64,000 nucleotides of DNA from Acinetobacter haemolyticus (GTDB lineage Bacteria > Pseudomonadota > Gammaproteobacteria > Pseudomonadales > Moraxellaceae). Below are positions 50,445 through 60,258 of this stretch, one piece after another; the first letter of the stretch is position 1, and the number at the start of each line of letters is the position of its first letter. The DNA is taken from NCBI RefSeq assembly GCF_900406815.1, contig NZ_OVCN01000007.1, positions 97,183-161,182 on the forward strand. Reading direction: 5' to 3'. The notes beneath the pieces are model-generated. The model worked only from the letters and a program-made list of their open reading frames with translations. It did not search any database and had not been told where the DNA came from. The position numbers and the translations under genes are program-made.

Positions 50445-51356
50445 ATGATTGTTCGTGACCAGCCAAGCATTTTTAGAGTTTTATTCTCATGGCGTGGGAC
50501 GATTTTACCCAAAATTTTACCGTCACTTGGCTTTGTCATGCTGGTCTCAGCCATCATCGGCGGTATTGAGTATGTCAATTTATACCGCTTCCCTGAAATT
50601 CCCTTAGTTGGCTTTACCCTGATCGGCGTTGTACTCTCGATTTTCCTGGGTTTCAAGAACAGCGCTTGTTATGAACGTTGGTGGGAAGCCCGTAAACTCT
50701 GGGGTGTATTAATCGCTACAGCTCGCCATTTCGATCGTGATTGTCGTGTTCTAACCCAAGCACGTCGTGAACGTGTGATTCAAAATGTGATTGTGTTTGC
50801 CAACGTTTTACGTGACCGTTTACGTCATCAAACTGCCAATCCAACAGAATTGACTGAAACAAGTGGTTTAAGTCAGCAAGCGCTTACTCAACTCTATCAA
50901 CAACAAAATGCGCCTCAGTACACCCTCAGCTTGATCCAATGGGAACTTTTACAAGCGCTCAAAGAAGGCGAAATCACAGATATTATTTATACCCAAATGA
51001 ACCAGCATGTTGCAGCATTGAGTGAAATGCAAACAGGCTGTGATCGTATTGCGAATACCCCGATTCCATTTGCTTATTCTGTTTTGCTGAATCGGACGGT
51101 GTATTTTTTCTGTGTCATGTTACCGTTTAGTTTAGGTTCATTATTAGGCTTAGTCACACCTCTTTTAGTGGGAATCTTGGCCTATACTTTTCTCGGTTTG
51201 GATGCATTAAGTACAGAAATCGAGGAACCCTTCGGTACACAAAGCAATGACTTACCTTTAGATGCAATGGTACGTAATATTGAAATCGAGTTACTCGGTA
51301 CGCTAGGTCGCCCAACCCCGCCGCCAATTCAGGCGCATGATCACAATTTGCTTTAA
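50445..51356 (+). CDS. bestrophin-family anion channel protein
   Basis: A 303-residue YneE/bestrophin-like membrane protein: an N-terminal helix pair, GFKNSACYERWWEARKLWG (about 66-84) and a C-terminal pair near VYFFCVMLPFSLGSLLGLVTP. The hallmark ERWWEARKLWG is intact. A probable ion channel in the inner membrane. A hairpin shared with the converging aldo/keto reductase gene follows. Confidence 0.9.
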   Translation: MIVRDQPSIFRVLFSWRGTILPKILPSLGFVMLVSAIIGGIEYVNLYRFPEIPLVGFTLIGVVLSIFLGFKNSACYERWWEARKLWGVLIATARHFDRDCRVLTQARRERVIQNVIVFANVLRDRLRHQTANPTELTETSGLSQQALTQLYQQQNAPQYTLSLIQWELLQALKEGEITDIIYTQMNQHVAALSEMQTGCDRIANTPIPFAYSVLLNRTVYFFCVMLPFSLGSLLGLVTPLLVGILAYTFLGLDALSTEIEEPFGTQSNDLPLDAMVRNIEIELLGTLGRPTPPPIQAHDHNLL

Positions 51357-51360
51357 TTGC

Positions 51361-51392
51361 CATTTCCCTCATCAAACTTAATGAGGGAAATG
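51361..51392. terminator. hairpin between bestrophin and aldo/keto reductase genes
   Basis: Perfect 12-base stem CATTTCCCTCAT/ATGAGGGAAATG with an 8-base loop. The T-tract is weak, so terminator status is likely but unproven. Confidence 0.55.
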
Positions 51393-51400
51393 AATTCCCA

Positions 51401-52447
51401 TTAAATAAATTGTGATGTCACCAGCGATTTAAAGCGTTCAGTAAATTGCCCATTCCAATAAGGATAATAAGGGTAAGGTGGATAAATCGCGCTGGCCTGA
51501 TTCAATTGTGCGATATGCTGATCCGACAACTGAATATCTTTTGCTTTCAGATTTTCTTGCAGTTGAGTTTGATTACGGGCGCCAATCAAAACACTTGAAA
51601 CAGTCGGACGTTGTAACAACCAATTCAAAGCAATTTGAGGGATAGAATAACCCGTTTCTGTAGCAATCTGTTTGAGTGTATCAATGACCTGATAAAGATG
51701 TGCCTCGTTTACAGGAGGTGCAAACTGTGCCGTATCATGCAACCGGCTTTCTGCTGGAATCGGATTTTCCCGATCAAATTTACCTGTTAATCGCCCCCAA
51801 CCCAATGGACTCCACACCACCGCACCGATCTGCTGATCATCATTCAAAGGCATCAATTCCCACTCATAATCACGTCCAATTAAAGAATAATAGACCTGAT
51901 TGACCACAAACTTTTCATAGCCGTATTGATCCGCAATAGCTTGTGCTTTCATCAATTGCCAGCCAGAAAAATTGGATACTCCGATATAGCGAACTTTGCC
52001 ACTTCGCACCAGTTCATCTAGCGTTTTCATCAACTGATGCAATGCGGTAAAGCTATCAAATTGGTGCAATTGCAATACATCAATATAATCTGTTCCCAAT
52101 CGTGCCAGTGATTGTTCTACTGCTGACAGTAAATAGTCCCGACTAAATCCAGCAGCATTCAGACGATCCGAACTACGAATGCCAACCTTAGTTGAAATGA
52201 TAGCCTGCTGTCTTTTCCCTGCTAAAGCTTTACCGAGCATTCGTTCGGACTCTCCTTCCGAGTAGACATCCGCGGTATCAAAGTAATTGATACCCGCGTC
52301 CAGACCAGCTTGAATCATTTGATTTGCTTCAGCTTGGCTGGCTTGTCCCCAAGCGGCAAAAAACTGCCCCTGCCCGCCTAAAGTACCAGCACCAAATCCT
52401 AATTCTGAGACTTTTAAGCCCGAGTTTCCTAGAAAATGATATTTCAT
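51401..52447 (-). CDS. aldo/keto reductase
   Basis: A 348-residue NADPH-dependent oxidoreductase with the AKR tetrad (Asp in YFDTADVY, Tyr, Lys in IISTKVG, His in LQLHQFDS). SVLIGARNQTQLQENL is the C-terminal cofactor site. It resembles the YajO/L-glyceraldehyde-3-phosphate type. Divergent from a LysR-type regulator with about 100 bases between, which likely controls it. Substrate unknown. Confidence 0.88.
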   Translation of the reverse strand: MKYHFLGNSGLKVSELGFGAGTLGGQGQFFAAWGQASQAEANQMIQAGLDAGINYFDTADVYSEGESERMLGKALAGKRQQAIISTKVGIRSSDRLNAAGFSRDYLLSAVEQSLARLGTDYIDVLQLHQFDSFTALHQLMKTLDELVRSGKVRYIGVSNFSGWQLMKAQAIADQYGYEKFVVNQVYYSLIGRDYEWELMPLNDDQQIGAVVWSPLGWGRLTGKFDRENPIPAESRLHDTAQFAPPVNEAHLYQVIDTLKQIATETGYSIPQIALNWLLQRPTVSSVLIGARNQTQLQENLKAKDIQLSDQHIAQLNQASAIYPPYPYYPYWNGQFTERFKSLVTSQFI

Positions 52448-52548
52448 GAGTTTGTCTCCAACATGTGATTACTTAGAAACAAAATACCGCTAGGGCTTTA
52501 TTTAAAAAACCACGATAATCAGGAAATACTTTTCTGGTTTAATTGATA

Positions 52549-53460
52549 ATGAATACAGAAGATTTTCAATTTTTTATACGCGTTGCAGACTTAGGCTCAA
52601 TTAGCAAAGCTGCGCAAGATGCAAATATTTCAGTTTCAGTCGCCAGTCAGAAACTACAACGCTTAGAACAACATCTTCAACTGCGATTATTTCACCGTAC
52701 CACCCGCAAACTGACATTGACGGAAGAAGGCCGCACGTTACTTGCCTATGGGCGCAATTGGATGACTGATTTCCTCAATTTACATGAGTCATTAAAAGTC
52801 AAAGATCATGCACTGGCAGGTACATTGCGAATATCCGCTTCCGCAACTTTTGGTACCAAGGTTTTAATGCCCATAATTGCCGAATTCTCGCATTTACATC
52901 CTGAGCTGCATATCTATCTTGACCTCAATGATCAAAACATCGATTTAATTCAACAGGGTATGGATCTGGCGATTCGTATTGGACAGTTGAAAAGCTCAAG
53001 TTTGATTGCCAAACAATTAAGCCCAAATCCACGTTTGTTGTGTGCCTCACCCGCCTATCTGCAACAATATGGGATGCCACAGACTTTATCTGATCTCAAA
53101 TTACATCGTTGTATTTTACAACAGCATGCCAATGGTTTAACCGACCAGTGGAGCTTTCTAAATAAAGCAGGGGAAACTGAGCAGATCAGAGTGGAGGGTT
53201 ACTTTAGTACTAATTCGGGTGAAGCCATTCGACAGGCAGCTTTGCATGGTTTAGGCATTTCCAATCATTCGTTTTGGCATGTTGTAGAAGATTTAAAAAC
53301 AGGAAAACTGATACAGGTTTTGCCAGATTGTCCAGTTGAGGCAACTGCAATTTATGCGGTCTTTCCGCATCGAGAATTATTACCGCCTAAAGTGCAATAT
53401 TTTTTAGATTATTTAACACATTACTTCCAGCATCACACTCACTGGCAAATTGAAACTTAA
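52549..53460 (+). CDS. LysR-family transcriptional regulator
   Basis: A 303-residue LTTR: a winged HTH (MNTEDFQFFIRVADLGSISKAAQDANISVSVASQKLQRLE region, residues 1-65) and a periplasmic-binding-like effector domain. The start is ATG 52549; TTG 52543 is possible. It lies divergent from the aldo/keto reductase, the usual arrangement for a regulator and its target. The inducer is unknown. Confidence 0.9.
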   Translation: MNTEDFQFFIRVADLGSISKAAQDANISVSVASQKLQRLEQHLQLRLFHRTTRKLTLTEEGRTLLAYGRNWMTDFLNLHESLKVKDHALAGTLRISASATFGTKVLMPIIAEFSHLHPELHIYLDLNDQNIDLIQQGMDLAIRIGQLKSSSLIAKQLSPNPRLLCASPAYLQQYGMPQTLSDLKLHRCILQQHANGLTDQWSFLNKAGETEQIRVEGYFSTNSGEAIRQAALHGLGISNHSFWHVVEDLKTGKLIQVLPDCPVEATAIYAVFPHRELLPPKVQYFLDYLTHYFQHHTHWQIET

Positions 53461-53563
53461 GTTTATTTAAAGCACCGCTAAATCAAACAACATCCATTAA
53501 ATGCCTTATAAAGCGATGCAGAAAAAAGACGAATTAAGCCTTCTAACTTTTTGATTGGCAAAC

Positions 53564-54427
53564 TTATCGAAAACGCTCCCAAACACCTCGTTGCCCTTCT
53601 TTAACTCGTGGTGTTTGTCCTAATTTAATCCAAGGCATATTATCGCCATGAAAATCACTACCAATGGATACTGCTAAATCACATTGCTGAATCATTCGAT
53701 CCACCATTTGCCGAGTCGAAGCGGGTTCTATACTTGGCGGTAACTCAACGGCATCCCCACCACTCTCTGCAAATAGCTCAATCAGATAGCGGATATTGGT
53801 CGCAGAAAGATCATAACGAGTTGGGTGCGCTAAAACAGCAAATCCCTGACTGGCATGAATTACATCAATTGTTTCTTTAAGCCCCACACCATCAAATTTT
53901 ACAAATGCTTTTTTCCCTTCTTTGAGAAAGCGATCGAATGCTTGTTGAGGACGGCTCACGATATTCTTTTCGACTAAGGTTTTGGCAATATGTGTCCGTG
54001 TTACACGATCCGCATGCCCATCTACTTTGGCAATCACTTCAGGATAAATATCAAAACCAATACATTTTTCCAATAAATCACAAATGGCTTTTGCACGTTC
54101 GGCACGGATTTTCTTCTGCTGTTCCAACAGTTCACGGATCGGAGTCTCATCCTGCATATTTAGAGCCACAATATGCACTCCATAACTCTTTTTGGTATTG
54201 GGTCTAGACCATTGGCTTGATACCTCTACACCTGAAATAAGCCGAATATCATGATCTTGAGCATGCTCATCAAGATAACGCTGCGCCCGCGTTAAACCAT
54301 CCATCGTGTCATGGTCTGTCACTGCCAAGGTATGAATTTTTAAATCCACAGCGGCCTGTACCAACTGCTCAGGAGAGTAGGTTCCATCGGAAATGAGCGT
54401 ATGTGTATGTAAATCGACACCGAACAT
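53564..54427 (-). CDS. rnm: PHP-domain RNase AM (YciV)
   Basis: A 287-residue PHP phosphoesterase. Metal-binding His7 and His9 are in DLHTHTLISDG, with further ligands in TDHDTMDG and the conserved HPTRY and SDFHGDNMPW. In E. coli the enzyme trims 5' ends of 5S and other rRNAs and digests pAp-like substrates. Divergent from yciB with 45 bases between. Confidence 0.9.
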   Translation of the reverse strand: MFGVDLHTHTLISDGTYSPEQLVQAAVDLKIHTLAVTDHDTMDGLTRAQRYLDEHAQDHDIRLISGVEVSSQWSRPNTKKSYGVHIVALNMQDETPIRELLEQQKKIRAERAKAICDLLEKCIGFDIYPEVIAKVDGHADRVTRTHIAKTLVEKNIVSRPQQAFDRFLKEGKKAFVKFDGVGLKETIDVIHASQGFAVLAHPTRYDLSATNIRYLIELFAESGGDAVELPPSIEPASTRQMVDRMIQQCDLAVSIGSDFHGDNMPWIKLGQTPRVKEGQRGVWERFR

Positions 54428-54472
54428 GGTTTGTATTATGCTATCTGACCTATTTCATCACTGTACTGTAAC

Positions 54473-55084
54473 ATGAAAGCGTTGCTCGACTATCTTCCTC
54501 TGATTATCTTCTTCTATTTTTACAAAACCACTGACCCTAAAGATAGTCAGCATCCTTTGTTGGAATTGGTGGGCAGTACTGGAAATACGGATCAAAACCA
54601 TATTCTTGTCGCGACCTGTGCACTACTCATTTCCACCCTGGTAGTATATGGGTGCTTATTTTTATTCCAAAAATTTAAATTGGAAAAAATGCAGTGGTTT
54701 ATTGTGGTCATGTCCGTCATTTTTGGTGGTATTACCTTAGCATTCAGTGATGTAACCTATATCAAATTAAAAGCGGTCATTATTAATGTCGGAATAGGCA
54801 TCGGTTTTTTGATTACCCCATTATTCAACAAAGAAGGCATGCCAATTATTCAGAAAATGCTAGGTTCAGTATTAGAGCTCAGTAAAAAAGGCTGGATAAA
54901 TCTTAACTGGGCATGGTGTGGTCAATTCTTCTTACTCGCAAGTTTGCATTATTTCTTTGGCTTTTTATTTTTAGATGGAAAATACTGGGGCGAATTCACT
55001 GCTTTTGGCGATATTATCGTTTCTCTCACTTACCTTGCTGTTATACTATTTTGCTTACGAAAGCATTTTAAAACCACCACCTAA
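54473..55084 (+). CDS. yciB: intracellular septation protein A (YciB/IspZ)
   Basis: A 203-residue inner-membrane protein with about five to six hydrophobic segments. MKALLDYLPLIIFF opens it and KPTIIN-like KLKAVIINVGIGIGF follows, as in the IspZ family. Known in E. coli to affect envelope and division. It is followed after 22 bases by yciI. Confidence 0.9.
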   Translation: MKALLDYLPLIIFFYFYKTTDPKDSQHPLLELVGSTGNTDQNHILVATCALLISTLVVYGCLFLFQKFKLEKMQWFIVVMSVIFGGITLAFSDVTYIKLKAVIINVGIGIGFLITPLFNKEGMPIIQKMLGSVLELSKKGWINLNWAWCGQFFLLASLHYFFGFLFLDGKYWGEFTAFGDIIVSLTYLAVILFCLRKHFKTTT

Positions 55085-55106
55085 TTTCCGTTATTGAGCC
55101 AATGCT

Positions 55107-55409
55107 ATGCCCTATTTCGTACTCAGCTGTACTGATCGTGAAGGTACTTTAGAAAAACGTTTAGCAACACGCCCACAACATATAGAACGCCTACAAAAAC
55201 TAGATGATGAAGGACGTTTGATTGCTGCTGGTGCTCACCCAATCGACCCAAATAATCCACAGGCTGGTTTTCTGGGCAGCACGATTATTGTTGAATTTGA
55301 TAGCCGTGAAGCATTGGATGTGTGGATTGAAGAAGAACCATTTTTAAAAGAAGGAATTTACGCAAGTATTGACGTAAAACCTTTTAATAAAGCTTTTCCA
55401 AAAGGGTAA
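55107..55409 (+). CDS. yciI: YciI-like ferredoxin-fold protein
   Basis: A 100-residue YciI/YCII-superfamily protein. TDREGTLEKRLATRPQH and GAHPIDPNN are the family's putative active-site segments (His/Asp). Probable dehydrogenase-like or hydrolytic function, unproven. It lies between yciB and a coiled-coil protein gene that starts three bases after its stop. Confidence 0.88.
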   Translation: MPYFVLSCTDREGTLEKRLATRPQHIERLQKLDDEGRLIAAGAHPIDPNNPQAGFLGSTIIVEFDSREALDVWIEEEPFLKEGIYASIDVKPFNKAFPKG

Positions 55410-55412
55410 ATC

Positions 55413-55829
55413 ATGCGTATTGCACTACCAAGCTTATTCGCTCTAGGTTTACTCTTTAATACTACAGTTTGGGCTGTAGAAGCCACACCACCAGCTACAA
55501 CCGCTGCTGTCACTACACCAAGTACTGCGAAACCACTCACAGCAGAACAGATTGCCAAAGCGAAACAACAGCAAGAAGCAAAGGTAAAAGCACTGGTTCA
55601 AGATCAAGCCAATCGCTTAAAACAACTTGAACATGCCAATCTTGAAGCGCTTGCGCAAAATCAGGAATTGCAGTTAAAAAATGATAATTTAACGGTGCAA
55701 GTCCAAGTGCTACAAAGCGAACGTAGTGCTCAGATGTTTCTGTATGGGGCTATGACGATTGCGGTAGGTGTCATTCTCGGTTTCTTTATTGCTAGCTATG
55801 TTTACACTAAACGTCGCCGTCAATGGTAA
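55413..55829 (+). CDS. coiled-coil, C-terminally membrane-anchored protein
   Basis: A 138-residue protein with signal peptide (ending near VWAVE), an Ala/Thr/Pro-rich stretch, a coiled coil rich in Lys/Gln/Leu (about 48-100), and one C-terminal helix (GAMTIAVGVILGFFIASYVY) before a basic tail. The layout recalls the C-terminal half of TIGR04211-type SH3/coiled-coil proteins, minus the SH3 domain. Close behind yciI, so probably co-transcribed. Function unknown. Confidence 0.7.
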   Translation: MRIALPSLFALGLLFNTTVWAVEATPPATTAAVTTPSTAKPLTAEQIAKAKQQQEAKVKALVQDQANRLKQLEHANLEALAQNQELQLKNDNLTVQVQVLQSERSAQMFLYGAMTIAVGVILGFFIASYVYTKRRRQW

Positions 55830-55846
55830 ACATCATACTGTAATTT

Positions 55847-57757
55847 ATGTCTCACTCATCAAAAATACAAACCGCTGAATTGGATTGGGAAATGGTCGAT
55901 GGTATTGACCTTCCCATTTCTAAACAGTTTGGCGATGTCTACTTTTCCAAAGATAATGGTTTACTCGAAACTCGCTATGTATTTTTAAATGGCAATGATT
56001 TAAACGAGCGCCTATCACAACTCAACGACTATCAATATTTCTGTGTGGGTGAAACGGGTTTTGGTACAGGTTTAAATATTTTAACCTTGTGGCAACTCTG
56101 GCAACAGATTCGTCCAAATAACCACAGTCATTTGCATGTCATTAGTGTAGAAAAATTTCCGCTTCGCCGAACTGATTTGATCCGAGCCCTAAATGCTTGG
56201 CCAGAGTTAGCGCCTCTGGCACAAAAACTCATTGCACAATATCCCCTACCTATTGCGGGATGTCATCGTCTTAGTTTTCCAGAGGAAAGATTTAGCATCG
56301 ATTTGTGGTTAGGTGATGCACAAGATATTTTTCCAAATATTCCTAAAACGCAAACCGTACATGCTTGGTTTCTAGATGGTTTTGCGCCTTCTTGTAATCC
56401 AGACATGTGGCAAGAAAATGTACTGAATAATATCGTACGTCTATCAGATTTTGGAACAACGTTTGCTTCCTTTAGTGTGGCGGGGGTACTCAAACGTGGG
56501 TTGAAGCAACATGGTATTCAGATTAGTCGTCCACGTGGTTTTGGTCATAAAAGAGAAATGCTCAAAGCGATTTGGCTCGATCAAGCATCCACGGAGATGC
56601 ATTCTACTGACCCGATAAAAGCAGACACGAGTACTCTAAATGCTCCCCAAACATCCCAACTCACAAAACAACAGAAAATCGCAATTATTGGCGCAGGAAT
56701 TGCGGGTTTAAGCACTGCATGGGCATTTGCTCAGCGTGGCCATCAAATCACGATTTACGAGCAAAATGAGCCGCTTTCAGGCGCATCAGGTAATCCTCTT
56801 GCCTTGCTCAATCCAAAATTATGTCCAATTGAGCAGGCACATGAGCATTTGATGACCTTAAGCTGGCAACATGCATTGAATTTTTATGCACGCTTTCAAG
56901 CTTTTAGAGCCATTCAAGTTGAGCAAATTGCCTTAAAGAATCCAGATGAATTGTTGCGTCTAGCCGAACAATATCCAGATCAAGTATTAACGACCCATAC
57001 ATCGGAAAAGATTAGTCCTCAAACAGAATTTCCGAGTTTGAAACTACAACAAGCAGGTGTCGTGGCACCTCATCAACTTCGTGACGAAATCTTACAGCAC
57101 CCAAACATCCGTGTAAAAAAAGCCAAGGTTTCACGTTTAAATGCGATAGGAGCACAGACAGAGCTATGGCAAGATCAACAACATCTTGCCACTGCCGATC
57201 AGGTCATTGTCTGTTGCGCAAAACAAAGTGCAGCGTTGTTTGAACATTATCCCGTTTTAAAACCAATTCGTGGACAAGTGAGCTGGGTTGAAAATATCCA
57301 ACAACCATTATCTCTTGAGCAAGCCTATAGCTATGGTGGTTATTGCATGCAATTGGATGCATCACAATTGATCTTAGGTGCATCCTTTTATCCGAATCGT
57401 GATGACACTGAAGTTTTGATTGAAGATCATGTGCATAACTACGAACTTATCCACAGTATCTTTCCAAGATATGCAAAACACCTCTCCCCCATCGATACTT
57501 GGCAAGGTCGAGCATCAGTTCGTGCACAAACTTTGGATTACTTTCCGTTGGTGGGCAAAATCCACAACAATCAACCCATTTATACTTTTGCGGGTTTAGG
57601 TTCTAAAGGTTTTTTATTTGCACCATTATGCAGTGAAATCTTAGTGGCATTGGTATTAGGTGAACTTTGCCCTGTACCACAAAGCTTATTGAGTAAACTC
57701 GATCCTCAACGCTTTCAAAAGAAAGCTAAAGTAAAAAAACCGTATTATTCAGGTTAA
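55847..57757 (+). CDS. mnmC: bifunctional mnm5s2U tRNA-modifying enzyme MnmC
   Basis: A 636-residue fusion. The N-terminal methyltransferase half (GETGFGTGLN, residue 75 region) methylates nm5s2U; the C-terminal FAD oxidoreductase half (IIGAGIAGLSTAWAFAQRG, around residue 280) removes the carboxymethyl group. Together they finish U34 of some tRNAs. Start ATG at 55847. A hairpin follows. Confidence 0.95.
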   Translation: MSHSSKIQTAELDWEMVDGIDLPISKQFGDVYFSKDNGLLETRYVFLNGNDLNERLSQLNDYQYFCVGETGFGTGLNILTLWQLWQQIRPNNHSHLHVISVEKFPLRRTDLIRALNAWPELAPLAQKLIAQYPLPIAGCHRLSFPEERFSIDLWLGDAQDIFPNIPKTQTVHAWFLDGFAPSCNPDMWQENVLNNIVRLSDFGTTFASFSVAGVLKRGLKQHGIQISRPRGFGHKREMLKAIWLDQASTEMHSTDPIKADTSTLNAPQTSQLTKQQKIAIIGAGIAGLSTAWAFAQRGHQITIYEQNEPLSGASGNPLALLNPKLCPIEQAHEHLMTLSWQHALNFYARFQAFRAIQVEQIALKNPDELLRLAEQYPDQVLTTHTSEKISPQTEFPSLKLQQAGVVAPHQLRDEILQHPNIRVKKAKVSRLNAIGAQTELWQDQQHLATADQVIVCCAKQSAALFEHYPVLKPIRGQVSWVENIQQPLSLEQAYSYGGYCMQLDASQLILGASFYPNRDDTEVLIEDHVHNYELIHSIFPRYAKHLSPIDTWQGRASVRAQTLDYFPLVGKIHNNQPIYTFAGLGSKGFLFAPLCSEILVALVLGELCPVPQSLLSKLDPQRFQKKAKVKKPYYSG

Positions 57758-57800
57758 ATTGTTATTATTCATTTACAACGATGACTTAAATCATTTTTTA

Positions 57801-57835
57801 AATTTGCCAAAATACATGACGTATCTTGGCAAATT
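57801..57835. terminator. hairpin between mnmC and the rhodanese gene
   Basis: Ten-base stem AATTTGCCAA/TTGGCAAATT with inner ATAC/GTAT. T-tracts are poor, so this may be only a structural element. Confidence 0.4.
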
Positions 57836-57846
57836 CTAGGGGTCTT

Positions 57847-58161
57847 TTAAGCACCTTGTTCCAAAGGCAAGCCGGCGTCACGTGCTGCACGCGTTCCGCC
57901 CATGAGAACTACATATTCACGAGAACTATCAATCCCTTCTAATAACTCTGCCGCACGCGGTGCTTTACTGCCACCACCACATAGAATATAAATCGGCTGA
58001 TCCGCTGCAACTTGAGTCAAACTATCCGCATTTAACTCAGCAATTGGACGATTCATCGCCCCTTTCACATGAGCCTCAGCATACGCTTTGGTATCTCGGA
58101 CATCCCAAATGACAGCGTCTTCTGGGAACTCAAATGTTGTAATTTCTTGTTTACGGATCAT
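57847..58161 (-). CDS. single-domain rhodanese
   Basis: A 104-residue sulfurtransferase with Asp/Arg in IWDVRDTKAY and active Cys61 in CGGGSKAPRA. The active-site loop CGGGSKA is longer and Gly-rich compared with classic rhodaneses. I start at MIRKQEITTF (58161), with AAGGAG upstream. Divergent from yajQ by about 90 bases. Confidence 0.82.
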   Translation of the reverse strand: MIRKQEITTFEFPEDAVIWDVRDTKAYAEAHVKGAMNRPIAELNADSLTQVAADQPIYILCGGGSKAPRAAELLEGIDSSREYVVLMGGTRAARDAGLPLEQGA

Positions 58162-58251
58162 TGTGCACTCCTTTGATGTAAACAACACTTGGCAAATGAA
58201 GAAAACCCCCTTAGCATCTCAGATATTCTTTCCCTTTGTAAAGGTCTAACC

Positions 58252-58740
58252 ATGCCTTCTTTTGATATTGTTTCTGAATTAGAGTTATTTGAAGTCAATC
58301 ATGCTGTGCAAAACACGCAAAAAGAGATTGGTACACGTTTTGACTTTCGTGGACAAGACGTTTCGATTGAGTTAAATGAGAAAAATAAAGAAATCAAAAT
58401 CTCAACTGAAAGTGACTTCCAATGTGAGCAAGTTTACACCATGCTCGAAAATCACTTCTACAAGCGTAAAGTAGATGTACAAGCTTTAGATCCTCAAAAA
58501 GCGACAGCTTCAGGTAAACATGTTGTTCAAGTGATCAAGCTTAAAGATGGACTTGACTCAGATACTGCAAAAAAAATTAATAAAGCCATTAAAGAAAGTG
58601 GCATCAAAGCGCAATCTTCTATCCAAGGAGACAAAATCCGTGTCACGGACAAAAAGCGCGATACTTTACAGCAAGTGATGAACTTTTTACGTGAACAACA
58701 ATTTGGTCTACCACTGCAATTTAATAATTTCAAAGACTAA
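58252..58740 (+). CDS. yajQ: YajQ-family nucleotide-binding protein
   Basis: A 162-residue protein starting MPSFDIVSELELFEVNHAV; a longer frame to TTG 58189 is not family-like. AAAGG precedes the ATG. The GTRFDFRGQ block is characteristic. Some YajQ proteins bind c-di-GMP. It is followed 14 bases later by a thioesterase gene. Confidence 0.92.
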   Translation: MPSFDIVSELELFEVNHAVQNTQKEIGTRFDFRGQDVSIELNEKNKEIKISTESDFQCEQVYTMLENHFYKRKVDVQALDPQKATASGKHVVQVIKLKDGLDSDTAKKINKAIKESGIKAQSSIQGDKIRVTDKKRDTLQQVMNFLREQQFGLPLQFNNFKD

Positions 58741-58754
58741 GCAATAGGTTCACT

Positions 58755-59249
58755 ATGGCAAAAGATAACCGTCTTTATACGCTGGTTAAAACCACTTCTA
58801 AATTTCCGAAAAGCATCCGTAGCACGCTATGGAGTAAAGCTTTTGGTCGTGTTGTTCCAATGGTCGGGACTGCAAATATCCGCTATTTAGAAGTGGATAA
58901 AGACCATGTCACTGTTCACATCGAAAACCAACGTAATATGCAAAACCATATTAAAGGTGTTCATGCAGCTGCAATGGCATTATTGGCTGAAACAGCGACA
59001 GGTTTTTTAACAGGGTTGCATGTACCCGATAATCGTATTTTATTGATCAAATCACTCCATGTCGATTATTTAAAAGTGGCTCAAGGTGGCTTAACCGCTA
59101 CAGCAAGCTTATCTGCTGATCAACAGAAGTTTATCGCGGACAATGAGAAAGGCGAGTTATTGATTCCTGTGACCGTAATTGATGATTCTGGCAATGAACC
59201 CATCCAATGCCAAATGCTTTGGGCTTGGTTGCCAAAACGTAAAAAATAA
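58755..59249 (+). CDS. DUF4442 hot-dog thioesterase-like protein
   Basis: A 164-residue hot-dog-fold protein of the PaaI/DUF4442 type. HIKGVHAAAMALLAETATGFL is the helix that carries the usual catalytic region; the family often contains thioesterases. Follows yajQ with 14 bases between and ends at a strong terminator. Confidence 0.8.
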   Translation: MAKDNRLYTLVKTTSKFPKSIRSTLWSKAFGRVVPMVGTANIRYLEVDKDHVTVHIENQRNMQNHIKGVHAAAMALLAETATGFLTGLHVPDNRILLIKSLHVDYLKVAQGGLTATASLSADQQKFIADNEKGELLIPVTVIDDSGNEPIQCQMLWAWLPKRKK

Positions 59250-59260
59250 GATCTCAAATT

Positions 59261-59293
59261 AAAACAAAGCCCATTTCAAATGGGCTTTGTTTT
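59261..59293. terminator. terminator shared by the DUF4442 and fRMsr genes
   Basis: Fourteen-base stem AAAACAAAGCCCAT/ATGGGCTTTGTTTT, with T-runs on both strands. Confidence 0.9.
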
Positions 59294-59302
59294 TTATAAG
59301 GG

Positions 59303-59782
59303 TTAAATAAATGTCTCAATAATGCCAATCAATTGCTTCAAATACTCCGCATCAATCTCATCAAATTGATCGAGCTTTTCACTATCAATATCGAGGACAG
59401 CAACACACTCACCATTTTTGATGACGGGTAACACAATTTCCGATCTTGAAGCAGAACTACATGCAATGTGTCCTGGAAACTGATCTACATCAGGCACAAT
59501 CATCACTTGCTGCTGTTGCCAAGCCGTACCACACACGCCACGCCCTTTGGCAATACGGGTACAGGCAATAGGTCCTTGAAATGGTCCTAACACCAATTCA
59601 TTGTCTTTCACCAGATAAAAACCAATCCATAGCCAATCAAATTGTTGCTTTAACGCTGCACAAATATTCGCAAGATTGGCGATCACATCAGACTCTCCCT
59701 CAACAATTGCCTGAATCTGCGGAATAATACTTTGATATTGCTCGGCCTTGTGACCTTGCTGTAAAACGAGTTCTTCAGCCAT
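59303..59782 (-). CDS. msrC: free methionine-(R)-sulfoxide reductase (GAF domain)
   Basis: A 159-residue GAF-domain enzyme that reduces free Met-R-O. Cys74, Cys84 and Cys108 have the 10- and 24-residue spacing known for fRMsr (E. coli Cys84/94/118). SRSEIVLPV follows. It converges with the DUF4442 gene at a shared terminator. Confidence 0.93.
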   Translation of the reverse strand: MAEELVLQQGHKAEQYQSIIPQIQAIVEGESDVIANLANICAALKQQFDWLWIGFYLVKDNELVLGPFQGPIACTRIAKGRGVCGTAWQQQQVMIVPDVDQFPGHIACSSASRSEIVLPVIKNGECVAVLDIDSEKLDQFDEIDAEYLKQLIGIIETFI

Positions 59783-59825
59783 TCTCTTTATTCCAAATAA
59801 AATAATATTTTTAGCGCATTCCTAA

Positions 59826-60257
59826 TCACAAAACCTTAGCTTTATCGACTGCTGCAAAAGCCTGTTTAATCTCTTCGGCGATCACACGCTTATTACCATT
59901 TACATCAACTGCCACGAAAGTAAATACGCCTTCCGTAATACGAACAGGTTCACGAGAATCATCATGGCTATTCCACACTTCAATTTGGACTTGTACCGAG
60001 GTGTTACCCACTTTCAATATTTTGGTGTAACAACTAATCACATTCCCCACCTTTACAGGCACTAGGAAACTCATCTGATTAATTGCAATAGTTGCACAAC
60101 GCCCTTTACTAAAGCGCTCCACGTGTATAGCACCCGCCAAATCCATCTGTGAAACAATCCACCCCCCAAATACATCCCCACTCCAGTTAGTATCTGCGGG
60201 CATTGCAATCGTCTGTAACGACAAAATTCCTTCTGGCTGGTTTGGGCGTTCCATCAT
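59826..60257 (-). CDS. yciA: YciA-like acyl-CoA thioesterase
   Basis: A 143-residue hot-dog thioesterase. DTNWSGDVFGGWIVSQMDLAGAI carries the catalytic Asp of the family. It lies one base after trxC on the same strand, in a compact group with trxC and an alpha/beta hydrolase. Acts on acyl-CoA, with chain-length preference unknown. Confidence 0.88.
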   Translation of the reverse strand: MMERPNQPEGILSLQTIAMPADTNWSGDVFGGWIVSQMDLAGAIHVERFSKGRCATIAINQMSFLVPVKVGNVISCYTKILKVGNTSVQVQIEVWNSHDDSREPVRITEGVFTFVAVDVNGNKRVIAEEIKQAFAAVDKAKVL

Positions 60258-60258
60258 T